Below, one piece after another: positions 45,924 through 56,900 of a DNA stretch of 64,000 bases. Made by a program: the position numbers and the translations under genes. Below the pieces are notes generated by a model. That model worked only from the letters and a program-made list of their open reading frames with translations. It searched no databases and was not told the DNA's origin. The stretch is from Spirogloea muscicola (Eukaryota; Streptophyta; Zygnematophyceae; Spirogloeales; Spirogloeaceae): NCBI GenBank assembly GCA_009602725.1, contig WELB01000098.1:406821-470820 (forward strand), given 5' to 3'. Positions within the stretch are counted from its first letter, which is position 1. Each line of letters opens with the position of its first letter.

Positions 45924-48315
45924 ATGGCCGCTGCTGCCGCCGCCGCCATCGCCGCTGCCGCCTCTGCCGCTGCTGCCAGCGGGCCGCCAGCGGGGGCGGC
46001 CTTCCGGCAGCCGCTGTGCTACGCCGGCCGCCCGGCGTCCCCGCACGGCCTTCGCAGGAGCCCTCCGGCCGCCGCCTTGCGGCGCTGGTACTCTGCTGCG
46101 GCGCGCGGCATCGTGCCTTCGGGTTAGTGCCATAGCCCCCGCCGTGCTCTGCGGGCCTGCGGCGGCTCGATATGCTGTTCTCTCGTGGCTGCGTTGCGGC
46201 TCTGCTGGCTCGCCGGTGTGCCTATGCCTGCGTCCAACTCTCTGCTCCGGCTCGCTCTGACCACTCTGCAGGCCGATGTGCTGCACATTGCGCCGCCAGG
46301 TCGCTGGCTGCAGAGGCGGCGCCACTGGCAGAGCGAGGCGGGTGTGTAAGTCGTGATCCACGATGATGGCCGTCGTGCTCGAATCCAGTCTCGCAGCTTG
46401 CTGAAGGAGGTGGCATGTGGTGGCATTGTTTGCCAATTGCTTCGTGCGCTATCGCATGGTGCTTGAGGAGCTGTGCTTATGCTTCAGCAGCCTCCTGTCA
46501 TCCATGGTAGTGCGGCCCTTGGTGCCTGCTCAGGCTCAGGGCCGCACAGAGAGGCGCACGAGGATGGCTAAGTTGCTGTTTCATAGTTCAGGATCAGCTC
46601 AACGAAGAGCATACTTTGTGATGTTTAGGTGGAGTCCCTGTCATGTTAGGAAGGCCGAGCCTGCCTGAGGAGCCGACTGGCAGCTCGTGCTGCTCGAGTT
46701 GTGCTGCAGGTGTCAAGGAGGGCATGGTGGAAATGAATGAGGAGGATGATGCTGCAGCGGTGCTCGAAGAAGGCACGATCAAGACCTTTGCCCAATATCC
46801 ATCAAACTTGGTGCAAGTTGGTGACGTATAAGTCACACTGTGTAGCTGTTGTCGAGTCGTTGCGCAGCTGAGACCTTCCACTGGCTTGTGGTGAGTGCAG
46901 TTAGGAGAGAGGCAGTTGATGGCAAAGCACTGGGGCCCAGCAGCCGCAAGAGCTTCAAGAACCGAGAGATTCTGGTCCAGCACCTGCTGCTGCCAGAAGA
47001 GCAGGCGCAGCAGCTCCTCCAGCTCGAGACCCGCATCCACCAAGGTAGATTTTGCAGCTGCAAGAGAACCTCTTGCTTACATTCTCATAGTCTGTTTGTT
47101 GGAAGCCATGGTGCTGGATTGCTGCATTCTTGTGCGCCTCTGATACTAGCTATTCTGAGCGCACGCATCGCAGAGGGCATTGATCTTGGCGACCTTGCGT
47201 CCGAGTTCTCGATCTGCCCCTCCAAGGATGAGGGAGGACTCCTCGGCTGGATCAGCAAGGGCAAGACGGTGCCCGAGTTCGAGGCGGCTGCTTTCAGCGC
47301 ACCAATCAACAAATTGACCAGGGTCAAGACCAAGTTTGGCTGGCACCTGCTGCAAGTGCTGTCCGAGCGGTAGGCCACTCCGTGCAAGATTCACATGCTC
47401 AAAAGATTTTGTGCTCCTTCACAAGCATACAAATGCCTTTGCTGCCTTTTCTGACTCTCACAGTCGACATGTACAATGCTCCGGCTTCAGGGAGGGAAGT
47501 ATGCTATGCCAAATCAGTGTGGAGGATTTTGCTCACCTCCTTGAAGAGCCAAATAGCATGGACAACGTTCAGCTCATTGATGTCAGAGAACCGTCAGAGA
47601 TGTATGCAAGTCTCTATAAGCTCATCGGTCCACACTCACATCTCTATCAAGCAGAATGTGTGCTCTGAATGCTTCTTTTGCGTATGCTTGTTGACAGAGC
47701 TGGCAGGCTCCGGCAGAGGCTTGAGATATATAGAGCACAGCCACTTTGCACTGAAGTGATTGTCCTGATCTCTTTGACAGAGAGACTGCCTCCATCAAGG
47801 GCTTCAAGCCTTTCCCGCTTAGTTCCTTCGGGCTGTGGGGTCCCACTATCACCAGAGATCTTGATCCTGAAAAGGAAACATATGTCCTTGTAAGCATGGC
47901 AGCTATGCCTACCATGCCGTCAATTTTCAGACAGGACTAAGTACTTACAATTGCTTGCTTGTAGATGGTGTAAGCTGCAGTAACCATCTGTTTACATGTT
48001 CATCCTTGGACACACTTTGCCTCGTCAACGAGGCTGCACTGACTCCACAGCCACTACTGCTTGTCGTCGATGTAGTGCCACCACGGCATGAGGTCGCAGC
48101 AAGCAGCACTTTGGTTGCAGTCTCAGGTAATGGCATCTTTGCAAGAGGGTTTTGCCTTGACAAATTGCAGGTATATTGAATTACACATCATGACCTTGTT
48201 AAAGAGATTAATGCCTTTATCATACATGTGGCAGGGCTTCAAGCAACTCTACAATGTGGCGGGAGGAATCGACGCATACTCCCGAAAAGTCGACTCCTCT
48301 GTGCCATTGTACTAA
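45924..48315 (+). CDS. Parvulin PPIase-rhodanese fusion, probably plastid
   Basis: Resembles the plant chloroplast protein that joins a parvulin-type peptidyl-prolyl isomerase to a rhodanese domain. Seven exons, 45924-46122, 46901-47044, 47174-47369, 47491-47601, 47781-47889, 48076-48126 and 48235-48315, join in phase to 296 residues plus TAA. Residues 1-66 are Ala/Ser/Arg-rich with few acids, like a transit peptide. The parvulin domain runs from REILVQHLLLPEEQAQQLLQ through ICPSKDEGGLLGWISKGKTV, PEFEAAAF and TKFGWHLLQVLSER. The rhodanese domain has VQLIDVREPSE and a catalytic loop CHHGMRS with its Cys, then LYNVAGGIDAYS. Joining exon 1 across a 778-nt intron is supported by phase but is the weakest step; other exons in that intron are possible. 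It is convergent with the lipase gene. Confidence 0.9.
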
Positions 48316-48976
48316 CAAGAGAAGGCAATTGCATGGCTGGTAATGACTGGTAGATCACAAAACTGGATGATTACCTCATTGGGCGATAGACAAGTCCAAG
48401 CATCACCCCTCTTCCAACTTACTTGTACTCTTTCTTGGGAACGTGACAGCATCAAACTGGCACTGATGACCAAGTAGTCTTGATTACAAACAGCTGGTGG
48501 CAAGCTGGTAGGCTGCTTTGGGGTGGAACCGCTTTGGTTCCCTAGCTTCCTATGAAGCCCCCATTTCACATCATGTATGAGCTAGGCTTTTCTCTGTATG
48601 CTTCACTAGCATGTCACAGAAGGTTGCTTGACTGATGTCAACCCACAACAGCATGTGCAACCATGCCATGAGAAATTGTGGGACTGTTGCTCTTCCAGAC
48701 AGCCTGTCAATGACTGCGCATCATTGCACAGTTGACCAGGTGCCTTGTAATGTCGACATTGAGTGCTTCCCTTGCCTTGGCTCTTGATTGACACTCTATT
48801 TGTACAGTATACAACAGGAGTCCAGATTGTTGGACGTAGAGATGGCAAGGAGACAACCTTCAGTGGGAACGCAAAAGCGACTTGCCAACTGAAGCATGCT
48901 CGTCATCGTTGTCTTTGAGTACCTCAAGGTCGTCCTTCACCATGTTGTCGATGAAGAGGTGCTCAGAGTGGTGGGC
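48316..48976. other. Convergent intergenic region with a partial duplicate
   Basis: Holds the 3' ends of two convergent genes. Its right end, from about 48838, belongs to the left unit of a tandem duplication of the lipase's last exon. Nothing else recognised. Confidence 0.5.
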
Positions 48977-49113
48977 CTAAGAGATGGCAAAGAGGGCTTT
49001 TGGAGAGGACAGAAACGACCTGCCATCCGTGGCATGCCCTTCATCGCTGTCTCCAAGTCCCTCAAGGTCCTTCTCCATGTGGTCAATGAGGTTGTCGAGC
49101 GATTTCAGGTGGT
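48838..49113. repeat. Diverged tandem duplication at the lipase 3' end
   Basis: Two units of about 130 bp (roughly 48838-48970 and 48980-49113) share GAGATGGCAA/AGATGGCAAGG, a GACTTGCCA/GACCTGCCA box, GCATGC, TCATCG-TGTCT and CTCAAGGTCGTCCTTC/CTCAAGGTCCTTCTCC in the same order. The right unit is the coding end of the lipase gene; the left unit lies past its stop codon. Confidence 0.75.
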
Positions 49114-52100
49114 TGGGCATGTAGTGATCGTGCAGCATTAGGCGGCTCAGTCGAATGTGGCCGTATAGCTGACGGTCTGTGGTGAAGAGCCCCACTCGCC
49201 GGTCACCAAGCTGGAGCTCCTCCTCACTGCTCTCCGAGGTCGTCGACCCAGCAGGCCCACGAAGATGGACACTCTGCAAAACCACAAGCCTGTAAAATGA
49301 GTCCAGCAGGAAAAACATGCAGGCGAGTCTTCTCCGACATGCATGCAGAATGGCATCCTTTAATATCAGAAGGGCCATTCTGTGTGCGTGCAAGCATCCA
49401 GCAAGTTGTCACATGGACCAGTACAACTTGGAAGAAAACTTGGTATTAACATAGTATGCATGCACTCAGCATAAGCTGAGCTCCAGTGACATTTGGATCA
49501 ACAAGTGTCAGCTACCGACGGGCTCATTGCCTCACCAACTCATTGACCCACTGCTGTTTGTGAACCTTGTTCAACAAAACAGGCTGACCCAAAACCTCTG
49601 GACAACCCATAAACAGGGGGGAGTGGCATGAGAGCTGCCAAGCTAGGTAATGAGGCGTCGCGGACCTGCCGGGAGCTGTTGACCATGTGCAGTACTAGGC
49701 CCGGGGGGAAGAATCGGCGCGACTCATCCTCGCCCTCCACGCAGCCCCGCCGGCCCACCGATACCCCGTCACTGGCCACCGCAGCTTTCACCAACTGGAA
49801 AGTCGGGGGCGAGGTCGCTCTATCAGCTTAAGCGAGACATTTTTGCAGGCTGATTAAGGTAATCAAGTCATTCAGTGTTGCCCAGACTGGGGGCCTTGCA
49901 CTCACCTGCTCTTCCTCTGCTGTAATTTCCTGCACAGCTTGCGCCTCAGCCGCTGATGCAGCATTTGCGGATGCCGGGCTGGGCTCGGACTCCAGCTCCT
50001 TATCCAGCTCCCGCCACAGGCTCGGCACCCATCCAGCTGGCCCATCTACTGGGCTCAAGTCAATCTCGTTGGCGGTCGGACTCACTAATACCTTCATGGG
50101 CTCGATTGACGGGTCAGCGCACTGCAGCTCTCCAACTCCCTCTTTCCTCCGGCTCCGCTTCTGCCGTCCATCACTCCCTGTCACATCCTCAGGTCTGTGT
50201 CGCTGAGCCCTCCAGGACCTTCCGAAAGCAGCATCTGCCTCGCGCATCCCCACCGGTGTGGCAGGCGGGTCGGCCTTCGTGGTGCTGCTGGTACTTGACA
50301 CGCTGGCCCCTGCCGTGCCCACAGAGTCCTTCACTGCATCTGACCTCCTGCTTCCAAGCACTGTGACTGTCGCAAGCGGCGCACTATCATCCGCATCCCG
50401 GATCATGCCCGTGCTCGGCACCTCAGGCGGCAGGTCCATGCAGAGCTCCTCCTCCATGGACGCCAAGGAGAGCGGCAAGGATGGTACGTCAGCGGAGGGC
50501 GAGGGCACCACCACCGCCCTCTGGCGGCGCCTCATGCAGTTCCAAGCGGGCAGGGCCATCAAACCCCCTCTAGGACCTCCTATGCCACTTGCACCCATCT
50601 GCTTGAGCAAGTACAAATTACTCATCAGTGACGCACAGGAAGGTCATCCACAAGGTCAGTCACAAGTTTTGCTGCGAATAAGAATGTAGGTTGCTCCAGA
50701 GCTACACTAGTCATGCCTGACCTGTGCGCTTTGACGCCAGTTGCGGGTGGCCAGCGAGGAGGCACGGCCAATCTTGGAGGTGACTGCCCCAAGGCTCGAC
50801 AAGTGACCGCGCAAGGCCGACGCAGACCCCATCACAACTTGCAGTATGCGCATCTGCTCCAGCTGCTCCCGCAAGTCGTTTATCCAAGCTGCTGCGGCCA
50901 CCTATTGCAGTTGGACATTTTGGGCACTGGCACACGTGAGCCCCAGGACTTGCTCATTTCGATAAGCAGATTTCAATAAACAATCAGGGGCTTGTGAGCA
51001 GCTTGTTCTTAGTGGTCCCCTGCAGCAAGGCACACGACCTGGCGGTGCGGTGGGACATGATGGTGGAGAACCGGGGTATCAATCCCCGTAAATGTCGCAT
51101 GGGGATGAGACGTGGACAACCAGACCGGAGTGATGCACCGGCAGCTTACCTCGGACCGGAGGTCATCCATGGACGCTGCTGAGAAGGTCGGGACAAGGTC
51201 AGCACCATTCACCAAGGAGGTGACGATGCCCTCTCCCGAGGCCGCAAGGTCATAAGTCATACATGCGGCTGCCTCAGGCACAGAGCAGATAGATAACAAG
51301 TTACGATTTTGACACGATATCAGAAACAATGTCAGAAAAATTCATCTTGTGACAATCACGACTGCAGTGAGTAGATGCTGCGGATATTATCTGTATTGCT
51401 GAATTTGAGTATCACAGGCAGAGGTTGATCACCAGATTCACCGAGGCAAACCACTCCACACAAGTTCACTGCATACCTGGAGCCACGCAGTAGCATGACA
51501 TGCATAGAAATTCTGGGTCCTCCCTCAGCACATAGGTCAGCAGAGCAGCAGTGCCCCCCCCCAGGGAGTGACCAACAGCCTGTGCATTGAATACTGAGTA
51601 AGTTGGAATAGTGACATAGCTGCATGTGTAGTACAAGGGACACCCAAGGGACACCAACATAATATCCAGCACAGACGAAAAGCAAAGGCAGGAGACATTA
51701 GCTACTAGCAAGTATCCTAGCACAGCTTCTTCCTGGCAATCACCCTAGCAGTGCTAAGCTAAGCTCGTCTAAGCCCAAGCAAAGACTGAGGACCTCCATC
51801 AGGAGACGGCCATATTTAGAGCAATGTAACGGAGGCATGTGGACAGTCATGAACGAGGCAAGAAAACCGCACCCTGATGAGATAGGTTGGGTGCATCCTG
51901 AGGGCCTCTCGAAGTGCTGGAGCAGCCTGTTTGGCAATCCATCTAGCAGCCGCTGCCATGCCGCAGTGTGCATACCCGAGTACCAGCTGCTTCACTCCTG
52001 ACTGGTCGAGAACAGTGTGGTGGAAGGGCACCACTGCTGCTGTGACACACGTCAGGGTGTCCTTGGTCGAGTGCGTGCCGCGCACGACGAGGAGGATGCG

Positions 52101-52893
52101 CTTCATGGTGTGGTCCAGGAGCACGACAAATGCCGGCTTCAGGAGCTGGAGCAGCGGATAACAGAGCAGACACAATGTACAGCGGTTAATGGCCTGAAGA
52201 TCCGCCTCTGAGCTCTCCCAACACTAAGCAAATAACACAAAATACTGCCATGCAAACGCTGTGCTCATGCTCATGCTCCACTCCCCTACTGATAACTGAA
52301 GAGTATGAGGAGCTGCAAGGAAGCAATGGCTGTGGTCAAGTTGCAAGCGGCAGCATCCAGGAGGTCAGTACTTGCATTGAGCACTAGTGGTCACATACCT
52401 CAGCTTTATGCCGGTAGAGGATCACCTCGCCGGCCTGGAAGCCGGTCGCCTCCAGGAACTCGGCGAGCTGCTTCTTGGAGAAGTTGTAGCAGACGTCGAT
52501 GAGGCGGCGCAGGTCCTGCAGGCACGCCAGCCACTCGGGCCCCACCAAGCGCTGGCTGCCGGCACCTGCGTACACCCTCGCCACGTCCAGCTGGCCCTGG
52601 CCCCCCACAGCATCGTCGGCTGTCAGCATTGACGTCCGTGTCGCTGACAACCCATTGGTAACCCAGATCGTCGCAAGGCTGCTGAGTGAGCCCACAACCC
52701 ACAATAAGGCATCGGCAGTGTCCTGACCTGGCGGCGGAGCAGGTAATTAATGCCGAAGACGAGGTCGGCGAGGGGCCACTTGCCGAGCGTCTCGCCGTAC
52801 GTGAAGCGCAGGGTTTCGGCCAACGTGGCCAGCGCCTCGGCCAGCGTGGAGGGCGGGCGCTGCGGCCGGTAGAACCGGCTACGCTGCCGCCGC
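48977..52893 (-). CDS. Class 3 lipase, sn1-diacylglycerol-lipase-like
   Basis: Alpha/beta hydrolase expected to cleave acyl chains from diacylglycerol or related lipids. Exons on the minus strand: 52893-52728, 52596-52399, 52145-51873, 51579-51477, 51268-51150, 50901-50722, 50598-49906, 49794-49666 and 49273-48977; they join in phase to about 719 residues ending in TAG, with at least one 5' exon missing. Order of blocks: LAETLRFTYGETLGKWPLAD, GQLDVARVYAG, KPAFVVLLDHTMKRILLVVR with GTHSTKDTLT, the nucleophile elbow AVGHSLGGGTAALL, ACMTYDLA, DLVPTFSAASMDDLRSE with the likely catalytic Asp, a long Ser/Pro/Ala-rich linker, SRRFFPPGLVLHMVNS, and LSRLMLHDHYMPNHLKSLDN. The plant and algal family shares this arrangement. 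The last exon ends in a tandem duplication that may have moved the stop. Confidence 0.9.
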
Positions 52894-53400
52894 CTGCGAC
52901 GAGGCCAGGCCCACGACGTCAGCCTTCAGTGCTACACCTTACGTGGGCTTTCCTGCCGCTAGTGCCACCACTTTACATGGGCTTTCCTGGACCATGCTGT
53001 CGTTAGGAGGCAGCCCGTCTGTGGCTGCATTGGGGCGTGCACGTTCTGTGCACCTCTCGCGGCTCTCCCTGGTCTGCTCCCGGCCGCCGCGGCCGTAGGC
53101 CATCCACGCCACGCCGTCCGCCCAGCCTGAGGGCCGCCGGAGGGCGGGCCCGCGACGGGCGCGTCAGTGCGGATCGGCGGCCTCTGCGTGGCGGCTGCGA
53201 GCGGCGGAGCCCACGACTGGCGAGCGCGCGCCCGAGACTCCAGCAAAGGGCGCGGCGCAAGGGCCGGCGGCGGCGGCGGCGGCGGCGGCACACGGGCGAG
53301 GCGAGTCTACCGTCTCCGGCGCCGTCGGCGGGTCTTGTTATCCTGCTGGCCCGCTCAGATCGGAGACGGTACATCTCCTACGCCTTCCACGCCCCTCCAC
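52894..53400. other. 5' flank of the lipase gene, GC-rich
   Basis: Should hold the missing first lipase exon and promoter. GGC repeats at about 53263-53290 produce open frames in several phases, so no first exon can be chosen. Confidence 0.4.
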
Positions 53401-53404
53401 TCCT

Positions 53405-54420
53405 CTCTGGCTTGAATTGGCCTCCCTTTTCATTTCATGCGCCCCGCGCGCCTTTCTCTCTCCTCACTCTTCTCCTCCTCTTATTTTTTTGCAAATTCTC
53501 GTGCACTACTTGTTGCCTGTACAATGTGTTGGCTTGTGAGTTGGCCTCCCTTCCACTTCATGCAGACCGCGCGCCTTCTCTCTTTGGGAGAGCCACTTTC
53601 CTTCTGGCTCCGCTGATATGAGCAAGAGAGAGTGCTTCGTAGCTACTTTGTTCCTTTTCCTGCTTGTTTTTTTAGTAAGAACACTCTGCATGCACCAGGC
53701 AGGCTTTTACGCTCGCTTGGCCGTCTCGCTGCAGAGGTCTATGGCCCGCGCGCTGCACCTGCGTGCAGGCAGAGCCCTCGCTGCAGCCTCTGGCTCTGGC
53801 CAGGGGACCCGCTTCCAGGAACCCAGTCTCTCCGACCTGAGGCTGCTTAGCAGAGGTTACTGAGTGCTTCGTAGCTGCTTCGTTTCTTTTCTGTGCTTAG
53901 AATGCTCCTCTTTCTTTGGCTTTGAACATTGTCCATTCTTTTTTGGGCTGGCTTTGCCAGCCCCTCTTCTCTATGGGCGCGCACTTCTCCCTTTTACAGC
54001 CGCCTAGGTTTTGGATCAGCAGCCGCATTCTCTTTCTGCACTAGCTTTGCCCGAACTGTGTATGGGCTCAAATTGGCCTCCCTATCACTTCATGCTCATC
54101 GCGCGCCTTCTCTCTCTTCGAGAAACAGCTCTTCGAGATTGACAAGCAGTGGCTGTGAGAAGAAGTGGCTCTCCCAATGGGGGCAAGGGCTGTGAGAGGC
54201 CAGCCCAAAGAAGAAAAGCGCTCGCCCTGAGAGAAGGGGGGGCTAGCAAAGCCAGCCCAAAATAGAATGGACAATGTCCAAATCCAAAGAATAAAGATAA
54301 AACTACAATGATGCAGAGGGATGCTCAGTAACCACGAGTGAGCAACAAAGGAATGGACAGCCCAAAGGAATGGACAAGGTCTGAAAGGGCCGGATGGCGC
54401 TAATAGCAGGAGACTAGTCT
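53405..54420. repeat. Cluster of dispersed repeat copies in both orientations
   Basis: Box A occurs three times (about 53412, 53538 and 54072, each GGCCTCCCT...TCATGC followed by CGCGCGCCTT). Box B is at 53750-53865 and the core at 53925-53985 (GGGCTGGCTTTGCCAGCCCC). From about 54165 to 54400 come minus-strand copies, including GAGGCCAGCCCAAAGAAGAA and GCAAAGCCAGCCCAAAATAG. This is the fullest example of the boxes in order A-B-core. Confidence 0.8.
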
Positions 54421-55734
54421 CAAGACGTCACCAAGTGGGCTCTGAGTAACCTCTAGTCAGTAAGTGCAAGTCTAAATGACTAGAGGGCGGAAAAGCGTCG
54501 CCCTGACGAAAAGGTTTCTTCGAGGGTGGCGTCAAGGCAGCACCGCTCTCCCTCATGGGGGGCAGCATCGGCGGCATTCAAGAAGAAGCAGCAGCTCTTC
54601 CAAAGTAAGGCGATGGCTGCGAGGAAGCAGCCCACAGGGAAGAGAAAAAACAAGCCCCAGCCCATTTCAGGCCTGCAGCACAGCTCGGGTCCACTGCTAG
54701 GCATCAGATGACCGGGCAACCTCTGCGTTCCCGACTGCTGCCTCATATGTACCCCGTCGCACTGGCCTCATCTTTCGCTTGTTTGACGTACACGTGCTAC
54801 TGGCCATGAGTTCCTCAGCAGCTTAGCTCGAGGCCGCCTTCAGGCTCGCTGGATGGTAGTTGCGTTCACTCTTCGTACTTTGATTGCTGTGGCCCTTATG
54901 TTTTTCTGTTTGTATCTCCTCTGGCCAATCAGGACTTAGCGCACAGTAGCCCATCCTTTTAATCACACAGGCCACCTTCGTCCTGCCACTGCCTTCTGCC
55001 GTAGGCCGCCACGCAGCATCGGCGCTCGTGGATGGCATTGCAGCTCCTGCAGTTGTCTGACCACGCTGCTGTCATCGACCCAGGGAGTGCAGGCCACTGC
55101 AGAAAGCCTCATATTGCTGCTTGCATGCTAGACCGTGGGCTTGAGTGTGGCGTTGAAGGGCCAGCACACATCTAGCACAGAGCAGAACATCATGGTGATG
55201 CCTCACGGCTTCATTACCTTTTCGCTGATTATCAGTAAAGGGTATTGACATTAGAAGAGTCCACTGTGCTCCATGATGAGCGCGTCGCTGTGCAATCCTT
55301 ACTCATCTCGAGCATCCTGGAGGCAGAGGCCTGAAAGGCTGGCAATCCGAAGTAGCACAATCAAGCACGGGCTCTGCAGTGTGCTCACAAGATACTTATT
55401 GCTGCTAAGATGATGGACGAGGCAGGCGGGTGAGGCCCCGGCAGAAGCGCAGCTCGTTTATGGCCATGCAGGCTGTGGAACACGACGAGCATACGTACTT
55501 GCCAAGTGCCTAAGGTGGTTAGCACGAATAAATCAAACTGCTCTGCAGCGGGGTGAGAGTCTTGTAAGAGCAGGTAAGGGTCTGGAAGAAGTACTCAGAT
55601 AGGAAGCAGTTCCTTGATCAACCCGATGCATAAGTGCAAACTAGCAGAAGTAGCTGCTGCATGTAGAGATGCCAGCAGTTGCTCGACCTAGACGGCAATA
55701 AATCCTTATCGGACAGGCAGCCAGCCGTGGTAAG
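54421..55734. other. Intergenic region, no gene recognised
   Basis: No convincing coding signal on either strand. A short stretch near 54595-54640 resembles a degenerate minus-strand repeat core. Confidence 0.35.
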
Positions 55735-56240
55735 CTAGCCTGTTGCTAAGTGCCAGGAGGATGATAGGAATATACCGCGGTGAGAATCGGAATACTGATC
55801 CTCACGGAGATGCTGAGGATGGGCTGCATCGTTTTCAGACAACAAGTTCCTGACAAATGATTTTGGGCTGCCGAGGACATCTTTCACCAACTGCTTGGTC
55901 AGCACCAGCCACTTTGTGTCCATGACTGCAGCTTCATACACGAATACTGTGAAGCACATGCTGTGCTGCACATCATGCATACAAACGGTGGTGGTGGTGA
56001 TGATGTACATTCCTTTGGGCTGGCCTCTCACAGCCAATGCCTTACACTGGTAGAGCTGTTTCTCGATGGCCTCTAGGAGAGGCGCCGGATAAGTGGCTAC
56101 AAGCCAGGTATAGAGCATGTGACCTCACTCTGGTGATTGGTGGTGCCAAAGTGAGCTAGTGGAGTGGCTGTTGAAGCCACCAAGGAGGACAGAACTAGCC
56201 GGCGCAGCTTCATTGTCAGCTGCAGCAGATGATGCCAAGG
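55735..56240 (-). pseudogene. Decayed partial copy of the SBP56-like gene
   Basis: GATCCTCACGGAGATGCTGA then GGATGGGCTGC at 55796-55828 matches the exon at about 62765-62797 (GATCCTCACGGAGCTGCTCA then GGATGGGCTGC), with diverged flanks on both sides. Further on, GTGGCTGTTGAAGCCACCAA at about 56165 resembles GTGGCTGGTGAAGCCGCCAG at 63096. The two matches are in the same order and orientation as in the full gene. Between them sits a dispersed repeat core (about 56010-56060), and no continuous frame survives. I infer a duplicated and broken relative. Confidence 0.55.
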
Positions 56241-56271
56241 GACATGACAATGCCAAGGGACATGACAACGT
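56231..56271. repeat. Short tandem duplication
   Basis: TGCCAAGGGACATGACAA occurs twice, back to back. Confidence 0.9.
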
Positions 56272-56635
56272 CAGCCCATGACCATCAGCAGAGTGTGGCT
56301 ACTGAGTTGCCCGTCCGAGAAAGTTTGTGACTGCAAGTTCAACAATAAGCACCACTGTTAGTGGCAAGCTGCATCAAGTCAATTCAGCAGCGGATAGGAG
56401 GGATGGAGCCTGACCTTGTTCCCAGCGTCTTGGGGTCGTTTTCGAGAATTTTGCTTGTGCATCTGGCTGTATTTATGGACGCTGGTACTTAGCGCCGAGA
56501 TCGAAGAGCTGGCAAATTGCCTCTCAGGTCTTTACCTCGACGCTAAGTCGCGTGCACCCGAGGTCATTGGTCGAGGATCCGGATGCAACCGACGACCGAG
56601 CATCTGTTCCTTTCCATCAGGCCAGTACTGCTGAG

Positions 56636-56900
56636 AGCAAGCGCGGCCAGATTAACTGGTGGCTGGGAGAGGCCAGCCCAAAAGATTGGACAAGGTCTGA
56701 AGGAGTCGGAGTGCTAAGGACTGAGACAGCAGTAAGCGCACTCTCAGTAACCTCAGTACTGCTGCGACAGGGTGCCGGCCTCCACATTTCCAGGACCCTT
56801 CCCTCGCTTGCTGTGGCAGAAGACTATCAACGACAAAAGAAGGAACAAGCGCGGCCAGATTAAGTGGTGGCTGGGAGAGAGTCGGATGGCAAAGCCAAAG
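56636..56900 (-). repeat. Dispersed repeat, minus-strand copy with partial duplicate
   Basis: About 56640-56750 is the complement of 9649-9775, including CTGGGAGAGGCCAGCCCAAA and GTGCTAAGGACTGAGACAGC. Its edge, CAAGCGCGGCCAGATTAA followed by TGGTGGCTGGGAGAG, appears again at about 56847-56882, so the end has been duplicated. Confidence 0.75.

Noticed and set aside
46460-46830. Extra exons in the first intron of the parvulin-rhodanese gene (for example an acidic MVEMNEEDD segment)
   Set aside because: The flanking exons join in phase without it, and the segment has no counterpart in the domains I recognise. Left as intron pending transcript data.
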